Source of the DNA: Calcarisporiella thermophila CBS 279.70
Taxonomy: Eukaryota; Calcarisporiellomycota
Length of the DNA: 21,982 nt
Reading direction: 5' to 3'
Assembly (NCBI RefSeq): GCF_041956535.1
Contig: NW_027192197.1
Coordinates: 1,131,217 to 1,153,198 of the forward strand
Below are positions 1 to 15,010 of this stretch, piece after piece (the first letter of the stretch is position 1; every line of letters begins with the position of its first letter). A program made the position numbers and the translations under genes. The notes beneath the pieces were generated by a model that saw nothing but the letters and a program-made list of their open reading frames with translations, ran no database searches and was not told the DNA's origin.

Positions 1-37
1 CCATATTATGCCAAATTTCCTCACAACAGCTAAATTG

Positions 38-108
38 GCGTTAGTAGTTGACTGGTACAATATTTCCCTTCCAAGGAAAAGGACGGGGTTCGATTCCCCG
101 CTAACGCA
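38..108 (+). tRNA. tRNA-Gly (anticodon UCC)
   Basis: The sequence folds as a complete cloverleaf. The acceptor stem is GCGTTAG/CTAACGC (38-44 with 101-107) with discriminator A at 108. The D stem is GTTG/CAAT, including one G-U pair. The anticodon stem TTTCC/GGAAA encloses the loop CTTCCAA, so the anticodon is TCC (70-72). The T stem CGGGG/CCCCG encloses TTCGATT. No intron is present. A run of eight T's at 124-131 is a suitable RNA polymerase III terminator. The discriminator A and the anticodon agree with eukaryotic glycine tRNA. A near-identical gene lies in opposite orientation at 504-574. Confidence 0.95.
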
Positions 109-123
109 ATAGTAGATTCAAAG

Positions 124-131
124 TTTTTTTT
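124..131 (+). terminator. Pol III T-run terminator of tRNA-Gly
   Basis: Eight consecutive T's lie 16 nt past the tRNA 3' end on its coding strand, which is the normal RNA polymerase III stop signal. Confidence 0.7.
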
Positions 132-477
132 ACATTTTTTTTAGTATGTATTACCACTCATTAGACTGATCATCATATATTGGAACCCCTTGAACATTAA
201 CAAACGTTTTTTTTTTAAAAAACAATAAAATAGAATATTTTTGGATGTGAGGCACATTAAAAGAATTAAGATATACAAGAAAATAATGACTAGTGATTTA
301 ATGAGTTCAAAGCTTGAATTATTTAGACTGTAGGTTTTATAAAAAATCCTAGTTGAAGATTGCTTCATGGTCACCGTTGATCTGAACAAAAGAGCAGTCA
401 ACCTACTTTAACTGCTTCCAGAAGTTGGCACTTTGATTACTTAATTTAAACATTACAATACCCATCCTCCCCCCCTC

Positions 478-487
478 AAAAAAAAAA
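478..487 (-). terminator. Pol III T-run terminator of the second tRNA-Gly
   Basis: A run of ten A's on the + strand gives ten T's on the - strand, starting 17 nt downstream of the second tRNA-Gly gene. This fits an RNA polymerase III terminator. Confidence 0.7.
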
Positions 488-503
488 GGTTTTAACTGTA
501 GAG

Positions 504-574
504 TGCGTCAGGGGGGAATCGAACCCCCTCCTTTTCCTTGGAAGGGAAATATTGTACCAGTCAACTACTGACGC
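504..574 (-). tRNA. tRNA-Gly (anticodon UCC), second copy
   Basis: On the - strand this reads as a full cloverleaf. The acceptor stem is GCGTCAG/CTGACGC with discriminator A. The D arm, the anticodon arm (loop CTTCCAA, anticodon TCC) and the variable loop are identical to the copy at 38-108. The T stem is GGGGG/CCCCC around TTCGATT. Only two base pairs differ from the first copy (acceptor pair T-A to C-G, first T-stem pair C-G to G-C), and both changes keep pairing. It is convergent with the first gene across about 395 bp and has its own T-run terminator. Confidence 0.95.
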
Positions 575-689
575 TATCGCCAGCGCTACATCTGCGATAT
601 TCGAGAACAATCAAACAATGAAGATCACGTGATTTCGTCATTTTCTCATTAATCCGCTTTTGCATCCATAAAGGGAAATTACTAATCCA

Positions 690-935
690 ATGCTTGTGTG
701 GGTTCGAATTCCACTACCCCATATGCACCCGCTTCTTGATTGTGGCTCCCATACAGCTCCCTATGTTACCAACAGGACATATTTGATAAATTCAGCAAAA
801 ACGACAAAATCAACGGCTACTGATAAAATATTACTCTATATTATGACCACAGCTCCCGGCTACATTGTGCCTTATAAAGCTATCTTCGGGAATAGTTGGG
901 TATATTAAGCTTTGTTAAGCTTTCCATTGATTGAT
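690..935 (+). repeat. Decayed tRNA-derived SINE copy
   Basis: The left part has a B-box-like T arm (GTGGGTTCGAATTCCAC, 699-715) followed by ACCCCA, like the 3' half of a tRNA. The right end reads TTTCCATTGATTGAT (921-935), which matches the conserved 3' end of the SINE copies at 18878-19168 and 21340-21679. The body between is only weakly similar to those copies, for example around TTGATTGTGGCTCCCAT. No poly(A) tail or target-site duplication survives, and no complete tRNA 5' half is visible. I read it as an old degenerate member of the family on the + strand. Confidence 0.42.
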
Positions 936-1875
936 GTCCTCTTATACTTAGTTTTCCTAATTTTATTTGTCACAATTATCTCCCTACGTTAAATATTCGG
1001 GATGTTTCACTATATTGTCCTTATCTTTAGTACTATTGATAACACATTAGAATATTATTTTTAGAAACAAAAATCCAATAACTATTTATTCTCTCTTCAT
1101 TGATTGCTTTACCCCCTATGAAACGATATCCATATTACTCATTACGTCATATGATGTTTTATCTAATATGTAATCCAAGGCTGACCTACCTAAAAAAAAA
1201 GCTTTATTATACCAGGTTAGGGCAGTTAATTTTCACTGAAATATACATGTAGATTTATCCTTAAGCTTCCCTACCCTCAGGTGCCAGAAGCAAGTTCACC
1301 AAAATAACAAATATTTTTCAGAAATATATGTTTGACATACTTTTCTAGTTTGTCTGACAGAAGCCCATGAACCTGGCTAGATAACTGCCCTATTTATTTG
1401 AAATTTTCTCAGTATACTATTCAATTTGAAGTAATTAACCGATCCAAATCATTGCTTCATATCAAATACAAGGTCATAATTACGATGCATAATCAGATCA
1501 TTAATTATCCAGTATTGAAAAAAAAAGAATACTCGATTCATTCTTTTCTTCTTTTATAATGAGTTTATTTTCATGGAGAGAGCAAGGGGACTACCATAGC
1601 ATTGGATGGCAAATAATAAATGATGAGCAAAATCGTGTATGCATTTAAAGCATAAGCATCGTAACATTGAAAATGTCAATAAAATAAATAAACGAGAATA
1701 GAGGGGGAGGTCTGTGCCCGGCACATAAACCATATTCACATGCAGTTAACAAAAAAGAAATATGATTCAACGAGTTCAAAAAATATGTTCGTGGTATTTT
1801 CATAGTTGAAATTCCTGAGCTCACAGAGCCCAAAACAAAATTCCCATCACAACACTACCCAGAATAGAATGAAAC
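936..1875. other. Intergenic, no gene recognised
   Basis: This is AT-rich sequence between the SINE remnant and the 3' end of the metalloprotease gene. Short ORFs occur on both strands, but none has a recognisable domain or supporting splice structure. TTTATT at 1564-1569 could be a poly(A) signal on the - strand for the metalloprotease gene, although it is about 310 nt from the stop. Confidence 0.5.
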
Positions 1876-3445
1876 TTAACATCGCCGATTCCCCCTTTTT
1901 AAACCGCCGGACGACTGCGTCTTGCCGTCCTTATTATTCTGTTGCGTCTTATTCACTTGAGTCTTGTTCGCTGAGTTCTCAATCGAATTCGAGTTAAGCA
2001 TATTTCCCACATTGTTATTCTTAGAAACGACGCGGTTTGCTCCTGGTACATTTCTTTTTGCTTTGTTCACAAGGTCAATGACTGTTTGTGCATTTGCGGG
2101 CTGTACCTTATAGCCAATACTTGACAGCACAGCTGTGAGTTCTGGGCCGACAGGATTCCCAAACTGTCGAAGCGAGTTTTCGAATGCGATAGAGGGATCA
2201 ACACTGAACATCATTAGGCGATCTTTAGAGCGAAGGTGCGATCTACGGTCTACATGTGAAACGGAAGAACCGGCAACGAAAGGATTGAGAGAGGTCTCCA
2301 GAAGGACTAGCTTGCCTCCTGCTTCCCTGCTCGCTTGAAAAGCAAGTCCCTGACCCCGTGCGCCCCCAACACCCTTTTGCCCTAACTGCGCAGCAATATT
2401 TCCTTGTGGGCTATTTGCAAGGATTGAAGCAAATTCCTGAAGGGATCGTGCAGCAATAGGACGACCGCCATTAACTTGGCTTAATTGTTGGGTAAGCTTG
2501 GTCATGGGCTGGCGCTCCGGAACAGTGACCATGAACCGATCAAAGGCAGATTCAACAAACCCTTGAATGACGGGAACGCCATTGGAACTTTGACGAACAT
2601 TGACCTGAGGAGTAAGGAGATTTGCCCCGCGTGCTACGGAATCGGACCAGAGAGAAAGAAATCCGAGACCATGCGTGAGCTCGTGCATCACCTAAGTGAA
2701 ACAGTAGTCGCGTTAACGATATAAAGTTCGAATGCAAGCTAGGTAGAGAAGCCGTTCTTACCACTTCTAAAAAGTCAATCTGCTGTCTTCCGGAATTCTG
2801 TTGGTTATCCTCCACGAATCGATAAGGAAAGTCTGTGTTAAATCTTGCGATGATATCATTACTAGCCATCTGAGCTCCTTGAACTCCAAGCTGTTTTACA
2901 AGCGCCTGGGGGAACATTCTTACAACGCCATCATCATCTTGCATTGGGAGCATCCGAGCGGGACTTGCAAAGCCGAGGCGATTATCCCTTCCGTTTTGAC
3001 AGTTACCACCCAGTTCACGACAGAAGGAAAAGAATTGAGCGTCAACGGTAAGCGGTTGCGAAAGTTGCAGTGACGCTGAAAGAATCTGTCCAGCAAGTTC
3101 AAATTCATTCTGAGCTTTGTCGCAAATTTGCTTTTGGACCCCGCGGCACTGGAATCGGATGCGGAACTGGTTGTTGCCGTTCTGCTGACGGCGAGTTAGT
3201 CGACTCGCATCAGTCGCATTAGGTTTGGTCATGGCTTTACATGGCCACTCTCGACGATTCGAGAGGTCAAGAGGGTCATTATACTCCATGCAGAACCATT
3301 TTGGTGCTTGTTCTTTCGCAGAAGTTGGCGCCTTGGCCATACCCTTTACATAGCTTGACCACGATGGATTGTCTGCATTTGAAAGGGGCGCAGAATAGCC
3401 TACGCTGGCCAGAGCGCAAGCAACAATCAGGAGAGGGATATACAT
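1876..3445 (-). CDS. Secreted zinc metalloprotease (HExxHGxGF type), 2 exons
   Basis: The exons are 3445-2762 and 2691-1876, joined across a 70-nt GT-AG intron in phase 0, giving 499 aa. The chosen ATG (3445) starts a typical signal peptide: MYIPLLIVACALASVGYSA, with likely cleavage after the small residues. The zinc site HELTHGLGF lies at residues 231-239, exactly after the splice junction, so splicing is needed to make the active protein. SSVSHVD further on (His about 374) is a plausible third zinc ligand. The region in front has several Cys residues, which fits a secreted fold. The C-terminal tail of about 50 residues is Asn/Gln/Lys-rich and contains two NKT N-glycosylation sequons. The expected role is extracellular protein degradation. 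I see the metallopeptidase motif directly; assignment to a named peptidase family is not secure, and substrate and physiological role are unknown. Confidence 0.8.
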
Positions 3446-4358
3446 AACGAGCTCGTAAGTGTGGGAGATGAAGGAGGGATGGGGGATTGAAGACCTGCTT
3501 CAAAAGTCGAAAGCTATGGAAGAAATACAAAAACTGATAACGAAACAACCGACACAGCGCTAAATCAAAAAATAAACATAAAAAACGAACTAAATAGAGG
3601 ACAAAGATATGGATATTTATAATAACGAAACTTTGACTAATAACTATGCGGGGCTTACGAAAGGAATCGTATGGGTCCACATTAACCCCCTTCCACACTA
3701 CACCACAACTTTTCTTTCTCTCTACCCATCTTTTTTTTCCCATTCAGCTTGTTGCTACCCGGTAACTTATAATGAATATACGGGTCTAGGTAATTTAGTA
3801 TCCCAATATGGTAGGTTCAAATTAGGATAATATCATTTCAGAATCATTTCAGAATTCGAAGCAAGCTTATGCTTGTGCTGAACTCTAAATGGAGCTCAGA
3901 AATCCGTAGGAGGAAATGGCTCATTTGCAATCACCTGTCTTTATTTGTGAGCATGTTTTATGAGGGGAAACAAAGAAAATTCATTAAGGATAAAAGAAAT
4001 TCACTCAGAAAAGCAGGTAGAAAACTTTCGAGATGAGTGGTATCTATTATATTTCTGCTTAGAAATGGTGAAGTATAGTAAACTTCTGTAATATTAGAGA
4101 TAAAAGGGAAAAAATACTACATGGCAAAGATATACACAAATAAGATGATAGATGTGGATTGGATAGGTTAGAAAGGACGGGTAATAATAAAGCAGCAATG
4201 AGAGGGAAAAAAACAAGGAGATTATAAGCAATCAATAAAACTACAACACCATACAAGTGAATAATAATAATAACAAGAAGGGTAGTAAGTTTAAGAATAA
4301 AAATAACAGGCGTAAAGCTAATCATAAAAGGAGATATGCTATATCTTGAAATAGAGTA
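3446..4358. other. Intergenic: upstream of the metalloprotease, downstream of USP7
   Basis: This region holds the 5' flank of the metalloprotease gene and the 3' flank of the USP7 gene. I see a short direct repeat (ATCATTTCAG twice, about 3831-3851) and a small TAA microsatellite near 4260-4273. ORFs here are short, compositionally simple and have no recognisable domain. Confidence 0.5.
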
Positions 4359-8737
<4,379 letters not shown>

Positions 8738-9055
8738 TTTCTTGATTTGTTATAGAATGAAGGATCTCTTAACTGAAACTTTGGGGAAAAGGGAGAAAAG
8801 GGAAATAAAAAAGTAATGGAATGTGTGGCAAATGTAAAAAAAAAGAAAGGGGAGGGCCCGTTAAAACGGATGGCTAACATAAAAAGCTGGGTGACTGACC
8901 TTATGATTTGCGAATGTCTGATATTTTCTGATATTATATAAGCCACCGATTTAGCTACGCGGGGAATTGGCTCCCAATTTTCTCACATTGAATAGGACTT
9001 TATATCCCGCCTTCATTCTAATCGTTAAGAACAAGAGGACAACTCTTTTCGTCCA
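8738..9055. promoter_or_regulatory. Shared 5' region of divergent USP7 and MCD genes
   Basis: The region is 318 bp between two start codons pointing away from each other, so both promoters and 5' UTRs must lie here or in 5' introns. It contains an A-rich stretch on the + strand (about 8780-8855) and no clear TATA box. No coding sequence is recognisable. Co-regulation is possible but not shown. Confidence 0.45.
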
Positions 9056-11270
9056 ATGGTCATTACTCGAAATTTTCAATTGTTTCATCGCCTTCGTACA
9101 TTACCTACGCACCATATACGCGTTCGTGTACCATCTTTGAACCGATTTTCGCGTTCATATATATTATTCTTCTAAACTATATTCCTATAGAATCGCCTCG
9201 TATTATCATCTAGAATTAAGTCTAAAACAATCTACTTGCCACCTACGATACGTTATTATTCTTCAGATAGTGACCATTCCAAAGATAAGGCTTCTTCTGG
9301 AATGACACCAACATCGCAGCCCCTCTCGAATGCAGTAGAAAGCTATTGGAATGATATCGCGACCTACTTCCATGAACCAGGTTAAAGCGGACAATTCTCG
9401 ACGAATTTTAATATTGTATACTGATGAGTGCAATTGGATAGGTTTTTTCCGTTTCAGCAGTGACCGTTCACAATCGGCTATTAAAGACACTGCTTTTATG
9501 CATAAGCTTCTTTCGAGTGCAATTGCTTCCCAGCGTGGACAGGGCGATTTGCTTCCCAGCGTTATAACAAGGAGTTGTTGTGAACTTTATGAGTCGTTAA
9601 ACGATGTAAATATTTTTTCTCTGTTTACAAGTCATGCAAACCATCATCTGATAGTATGTCAATGTACTAGGAAGGAAAAATCGAATTTTTACGCATTTTA
9701 GCACGTGATTTTGGTTAGTATGGACTTCTTGCCACGTTAGTTTTTATCTAACACAATCATAATATAGGTGTTCCGCGAGACAAGTCAGTAAACCTGGCGC
9801 AGGAATATATCAAAATTGCTCAGCAAGACCCTGTAAGCCCTTCGCAATTTCAATCTCTAAATAGATCTTAACTGGGTTCCCAAAGTATTCAAAAGCAGCA
9901 ATGCGAGCAGAACAAATATTACGGCATGCAATGTCTCCCTCTCACAATAAATTCTTTGACCGTGTAAACCAACTCCCTGATGGAATGAAGTTTCTAGTGG
10001 ATATGCGGGCGGATTTATTAGTAATTTCTCTCCTTGAAATATCATGTTTATATTGATTTATAACTTTTATGGCGCCATAGAGATTCATTTCGTTGAATCG
10101 CGACGATAACTATCTTCCCATGCTTAGTAATTCTCTTAAAGAAAAGTTACAGGAGTGGCTGATTGGATTTTTAAAGCTGGAGAGAATTACGTGGAACTCT
10201 CCTGCAGTTGTCTTGGAAAAGGTTATAAGAAAAGTTAATCGTCAGAAATTAGTTTGCGTCGTATTTATGCTCAATCTTGCATACTTTTTCCAGATTTCCC
10301 AGTATGAGGCGGTACATGCTGTGAGCGACTTAGGAGACCTTAAGCGGTTAGATGTATTTCTTTTCGATAATAAGAGCACCCGAACACTAATTCTTTTCTC
10401 ATCTTTATATTTGCTGTAGGCGGGTTGGCCCTGGACGCCGCGTCTTCGGGTTTTTCTTCCGCAATATGCCCAATGAGCCATTAGTATTCGTACAAGTTGC
10501 GCTTGTTCCTGAGATATCAAATAATGTACAAGAAATTCTTAATGCTCCATCTGTTCATCCAACCGCTGAGTCTATTCGCTGTGCAATTTTCTACTCCATC
10601 ACAACACAAAAGGGCCTAACCGGCATTGAACTTGGTAACTTTTTAATCAAACGGGTAGTGCGAGATTTAGCGAACGAATTTCCACAGCTTCAGACTTTCT
10701 GCACTCTGTCTCCAATTCCTGGCTTTAGACGATGGTTGGAACAACTACCAAAAGCAGAGCTTCTAATTTCAAAGGAAAAAAGTACACTGCAGGATGCAGG
10801 GTTGACTATAGGCGATTTTGGGGTAGGAGATAAACATTAGTTTTAATTTCTCACTTTATTGCTTTCTCTAAATAAGTGTACTTGTGGGGGGGGGATGGTA
10901 TATATAGGAACTGATTAAGAATAATGCTTGGGTTAAAGATGTTCACACAACTTCTATACTACGCCCTATTTTGATGCGATTGTGCTCACGCTACATTCTA
11001 AAAGAGAAGCGTGGCGATCTAGCGCTTGATCCAGTGGCGAATTTTCATCTGCGTAATGGCGCATGCGCCCACCGCCTAAATTGGATGGCAGATACTTCGG
11101 TGAAGGGCCTTCACGAATCATTTGGAATCATGGTGAATTATAATTATTTGTTGAAACACATCGAACGTAACAACCAGCGATACCTACTGGATGGAACGAT
11201 TCCAGTCAGCTCGGATGACCCCGTACTGAACGAGCATTTGTGCGATAGGGTGATCAGAGTAGATGAATAG
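9056..11270 (+). CDS. Malonyl-CoA decarboxylase, 10 exons
   Basis: It converts malonyl-CoA to acetyl-CoA and CO2. Exons: 9056-9127, 9191-9380, 9442-9605, 9671-9713, 9768-9832, 9886-10020, 10081-10221, 10294-10346, 10420-10822, 10908-11270. They total 1629 nt, in frame throughout, giving 542 aa. The N-terminus (MVITRNFQLFHRLRTLPTHH, then more Arg and few acidic residues up to RYYSS) looks like a mitochondrial presequence. Recognisable family blocks are GFLKLERITWNSP, MPNEPLVFVQVAL, IELGNFLIKRVV, LSPIPGF and NPVANFHLRNGA near the C-terminus. From knowledge of the human enzyme, the catalytic Ser and His correspond to Ser385 (SPIPGF) and His469 (NFH), both present. The C-terminus is VDE, so there is no peroxisomal SKL-type signal. 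The least certain junction is the acceptor at 9441/9442, chosen because the more pyrimidine-rich acceptor nearby (9457) breaks the frame. Confidence 0.93.
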
Positions 11271-11593
11271 AAAAAGCGTAGTCGTGCGAAAAGTGTATTT
11301 CACATTTTAGATCTTTTTATTGTTTATTATTTCCCTGCTTTACATATCTAATAATAAAACTAGGATGTCTGTCAAATTTTTCCCAAACCTGCTTCTACTA
11401 AACTCTTTCGTTTTATTGGATAGGGCTAAGATTACAGTAAATCATTCAAAGAGGCAGTCAAATATCAAATATTTAAATAAAATTTCAAAATTGTCAATTA
11501 TCGGTAATGAATATCATAGACCTTAGCCATTGTTCGCAGAAATTAAAGTAATTAAATATAAAATAACTTTTCAAAGCTCTACCATAAACTCTT
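11271..11593. other. Convergent 3' region between MCD and CorA genes
   Basis: This is AT-rich sequence with no gene. AATAAA at 11353-11358 lies 83 nt past the MCD stop and is a plausible poly(A) signal. TTTATT at 11316-11321 and 11323-11328 could serve the CorA gene on the - strand, so the two transcripts may overlap at their 3' ends. Confidence 0.5.
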
Positions 11594-13770
11594 CTAATCC
11601 CCTTTATACATGCTATATTTGCTTTCTTGTTCTCGCTTGTACCTTCGTCTCCCGTAATTTAATAAATCCATGTAGCTACCACTCCACATGATTAAGCACA
11701 GTACCACGATCGAGGCAATAGTGACGATGATGCAGATACGCCAAAGATACCAAATGCCTTCAGCTGCATCAAGCTCGGGGAAGCTTGTGAAGTTTGTACC
11801 GTACACTTGTTAAAAAAAAACGAAAAAGTATCGTTCTATAAGTAATTTTTTGTGAGTATTTAAGAGAGAAAACACATACCTCCTGCAATAAAAGTAAGAG
11901 GAAGGAAGATGATATTCAAAACGGAGAGAATACGCATGTCTTCTGAGGTTCTGTATGAAATCGTATTGAAAATCTAACGGTAAGGAATAAAATACATATT
12001 CATGGTTATTCTCCATGTCCTATCCAATATTTTGCACAAAATCTTACCAAATTGATCAAATTATCAGCCACCTTGTTTAAAGTCTCCAGCGCTTCTGTTA
12101 CGCTCACAATATGGTCAAGGACGTCACAAAGATAGGTGCGTGCCGTATCGGATACCAATTTCAACTGTCCATGATCGCGTAGAGATTGAATAACTGCTAA
12201 AGTTGGAGCAATGGCCCTTTTTAATAACATTAGCTCTCCAGCTATAATGTGTAGTTCACGCGTGTACTAATGGAGAGGTATAAGCGTGAGGTTAGGTATA
12301 AGAGAAGGGGACAAACATGCGTGTACGTACTTTCATTCTTGGTTTCAGAAGTATTTTCCCCTCAAGTTCACAAATTTGCTCGCGGTATTTATCAACAATG
12401 GGCATACTGTGGTCAACCACTGCATCTATAATCGCTTGCATCAATAGTGTCGCGTCACTAGAATTTCGAAGTAATGTTTTCCGCTTTCGGAGGCGAGTTA
12501 ATAATGGCCTTGTGATAAGCTGTCCAGAAGTGTTGAAAAATGTAATCAATGTGTTATCTATTGGGTGACTACTTGTTAAATCTATCCTATTTTCTATTAT
12601 TAACAAACTCATTGATAATTACCTATGGGAAGAACAAACATGAAGCATTGCTCAACCGAGATATGCACTCTCTTTGAACGAAACTGCTCATGGGCTCTAG
12701 CGAGATGTCTTGATCTTTGTGAGATCTCGCTAGAGTGTAACGATATCCGGTGATTCGCCATATTTCGCTGGAAAAATGATGAATGCATGGATGTGTCGCT
12801 ATCTTTCTCGAGCTTAAGCAGATGTAAGCATAGGAAGAAGTGAAGCGGCTCTGCATAATAATCTATCTTGGTACGTTGGGAGTGGAACACATCCTCAACC
12901 GCAAGTGGGTGTAAATCTGTAAAGAGGGCAGATTGAAGACACCAAGTTGAGTCCAAGTTAAAGTTCGATCATATCTAGGTTAGAGTGTTGAATTAGATCA
13001 CGTACCGTAATTTAACGCGATGGATTTAACAACATCCCAGCTCAAACCGTTTACAGATATCCATCTAACTTGCGACCACGGAGGGCGTTTCATGGCTAAA
13101 AAGACAGGTAAGGACTCGTTTATTAAATTATCATTCACTTGGATGCGCTCAGGACTGTAATCGACCACTTGAATGTCGCATTTGCACTATATAGATCGAA
13201 TTTTAATCAGTTATTAGTGAGTATATACAAAATGATAGATGACTTGGTATTCACAGATACTGAGTAGTGATGGTAAAACTACCTTTTTTGTCATGAACAT
13301 TTCGTCCATAGAATGTACATCTTCCCCTGGAGCGGCCCCGGGCTCCCATTCCGGAAATTCACCTATTTAGTTAAGTAATTAGATTTCGAAAACAAGAAAC
13401 TCCAATTATTTCTTTCTGGAGCTTACTGCTATCTCTCAGCAAGAGCAGTGTATCCGTGGTTGAGGTGACGCTGCAACTTCTTATCCTGCTGCGGGGCGTT
13501 TGAGATTGAAGTACATTTTCTGCGAAATGAGGTCTCAACATTGATGGACGCGGTGAATAGGAAGATGCTATTGCATTACAGGTTAACCATTTCCTGCTGG
13601 ATTGGCTAATGGGCATAAATGTTACCTTGGAAAGTTGAGGTTTTTTCAGTACTTTCAGCACCATCTTCCATAGTAACGTAAATGTCCGGGTCATGAGATG
13701 GTATTATCAGTTCAGGATATGGGCTTTTCCCATGGTATTGCGCTATATCCCCGCTGAGTTTCTCCTCCAT
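11594..13770 (-). CDS. CorA-family divalent cation (Mg2+-type) transporter, 9 exons
   Basis: Exons: 13770-13626, 13567-13427, 13362-13283, 13186-13006, 12916-12623, 12557-12331, 12266-12048, 11973-11880, 11805-11594. They total 1593 nt with consistent phases, giving 530 aa. The N-terminal quarter is acidic and Ser/Thr-rich and probably disordered. The CorA cytoplasmic domain follows, with VRWISVNGLSWDVVKSIAL and LHPLAVEDVF, then a long helical part (ITRPLLTRLRKR, DAVVDHSMPIVDKYREQI). Two membrane helices end the protein: ILSVLNIIFLPLTFIAGV and IWYLWRICIIVTIASIVVLC. The pore signature after the first helix reads YGTNF (462-466) instead of the family's YGMNF. The short positively charged C-terminus fits the cytosol. 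It probably carries Mg2+ or a related divalent ion as a pentamer; membrane and ion are inferred. The start ATG is 13770. Confidence 0.92.
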
Positions 13771-15010
13771 CTTTGTGGAATGGATGTTAGAGATCAATGT
13801 GTGTGGAAATACTAGAAATATTCTATTTCACACAGAATAGGATGATCACTAATATTCGAACTCATCCCCAATAAGATTTACCCAGGGTCCTACTATATTT
13901 ATTTTTTGGTAACATGCCGAGGTTTTTTGTTCTTCATTAGCCCGATCTAAAATCGAAGAGCAAAAATTCAATTAGAATCGCTTCAGGTGGGAAAATATGT
14001 CTGATCGAGAAATTGGGCCGATTATGATTGTTTAATCCTCGGCTAAACTAATGTCCCTTCACTTCTTCTCCCACAGATAATCTTCTATTTAAGCCTCGCG
14101 ATCTACGCACGCGTATGCCTCTCGTCCTTGTTGCATGTATATTTACATCTATAAGTATACACGTGGGACCCTAACAAGTGATTCAAAAACAATACTCTTT
14201 ATTTCAATATCTACCAAAGATCCAGGATGCCTTGGCTACGGCTTCTCACAATAGGAAAATGTCAAAACATATCTTCACTTTGTACTTGATATGTACTTAC
14301 CCTTGAACGAATGTAATTAAGTAAAGCTATATTTTTTATTAATTTTAACTTCCATTAGATTTAAATGGCAATGCTGCATGGAATTCTCTCAACTAAAAGA
14401 ATATCGAGAAAAAAATGACTACTATGAGTGCATTTGATTTTTCTATACCTAACTGAAGAGCATTTCATTTTTAACAAAATTAGCTTTGTTTAAAGATAGA
14501 CACTTACTGCACACAGAAAGGGCTTTTTTATCTCCATCACACATACATCAAGATTTTTCAGTAGGCTGCTACAGTGAAAAAAGCTTATACACTTCGTGCA
14601 GTGAGACAAGGGAAGTTTGAGCCTAATGTGAAGACATATTCTTCCAGAGTCAACTTTGAATGCTGACGGAGTATTTCCAACGTCTCGGCTACTATGGATA
14701 CGAGGTCAGAGGTGCATGTACATAAAGCACAGGTTTATTGTAGAAGACAAGAAAAAGTGTGTTTGCATATTAGTCAATTAATATAAAGCATCAAAAATGA
14801 AATATTTGTTTATAAATCAGTAAATCCTAGTCATAACAGATCACTGATCCTATGTTGCCAATGGGAAAAATCTGACAAAATAAGAAATTTAGCTCATGAC
14901 TGACCGCTAATGAAATCGAGCCATAGTTGCATCCACAGAGCTAGAGGGACCTATGTGGATAGCTGTAGCTAGGATCAATTAGGTTCAATTGCTACATCTC
15001 TCAATTCCAT
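13771..15010. other. Intergenic, 1.2 kb without recognised gene
   Basis: The left end includes the CorA 5' flank and the right end the 3' flank of the unidentified ORF. It is AT-rich, with stops in all frames and no exon I could connect to either neighbour. No tRNA, known repeat or long inverted repeat was seen. Confidence 0.5.

Noticed and set aside
141-401. 86-codon ORF on the - strand between the two tRNA genes
   Set aside because: Low-complexity, Phe/Leu/Lys-rich translation of AT-rich DNA between tRNA genes; no support for a gene.
9833-9864. A 32-nt intron in the MCD gene ending at the first TAG
   Set aside because: Much shorter than every other intron here. The acceptor at 9885 keeps the frame, leaves a good branch-point-like CTTAAC and gives a normal 53-nt intron.
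13371-13694. A separate 107-codon gene in the N-terminal part of the CorA locus
   Set aside because: Its left part is CorA exon 2 in the right frame and its right part is intron plus an off-frame reading of CorA exon 1.
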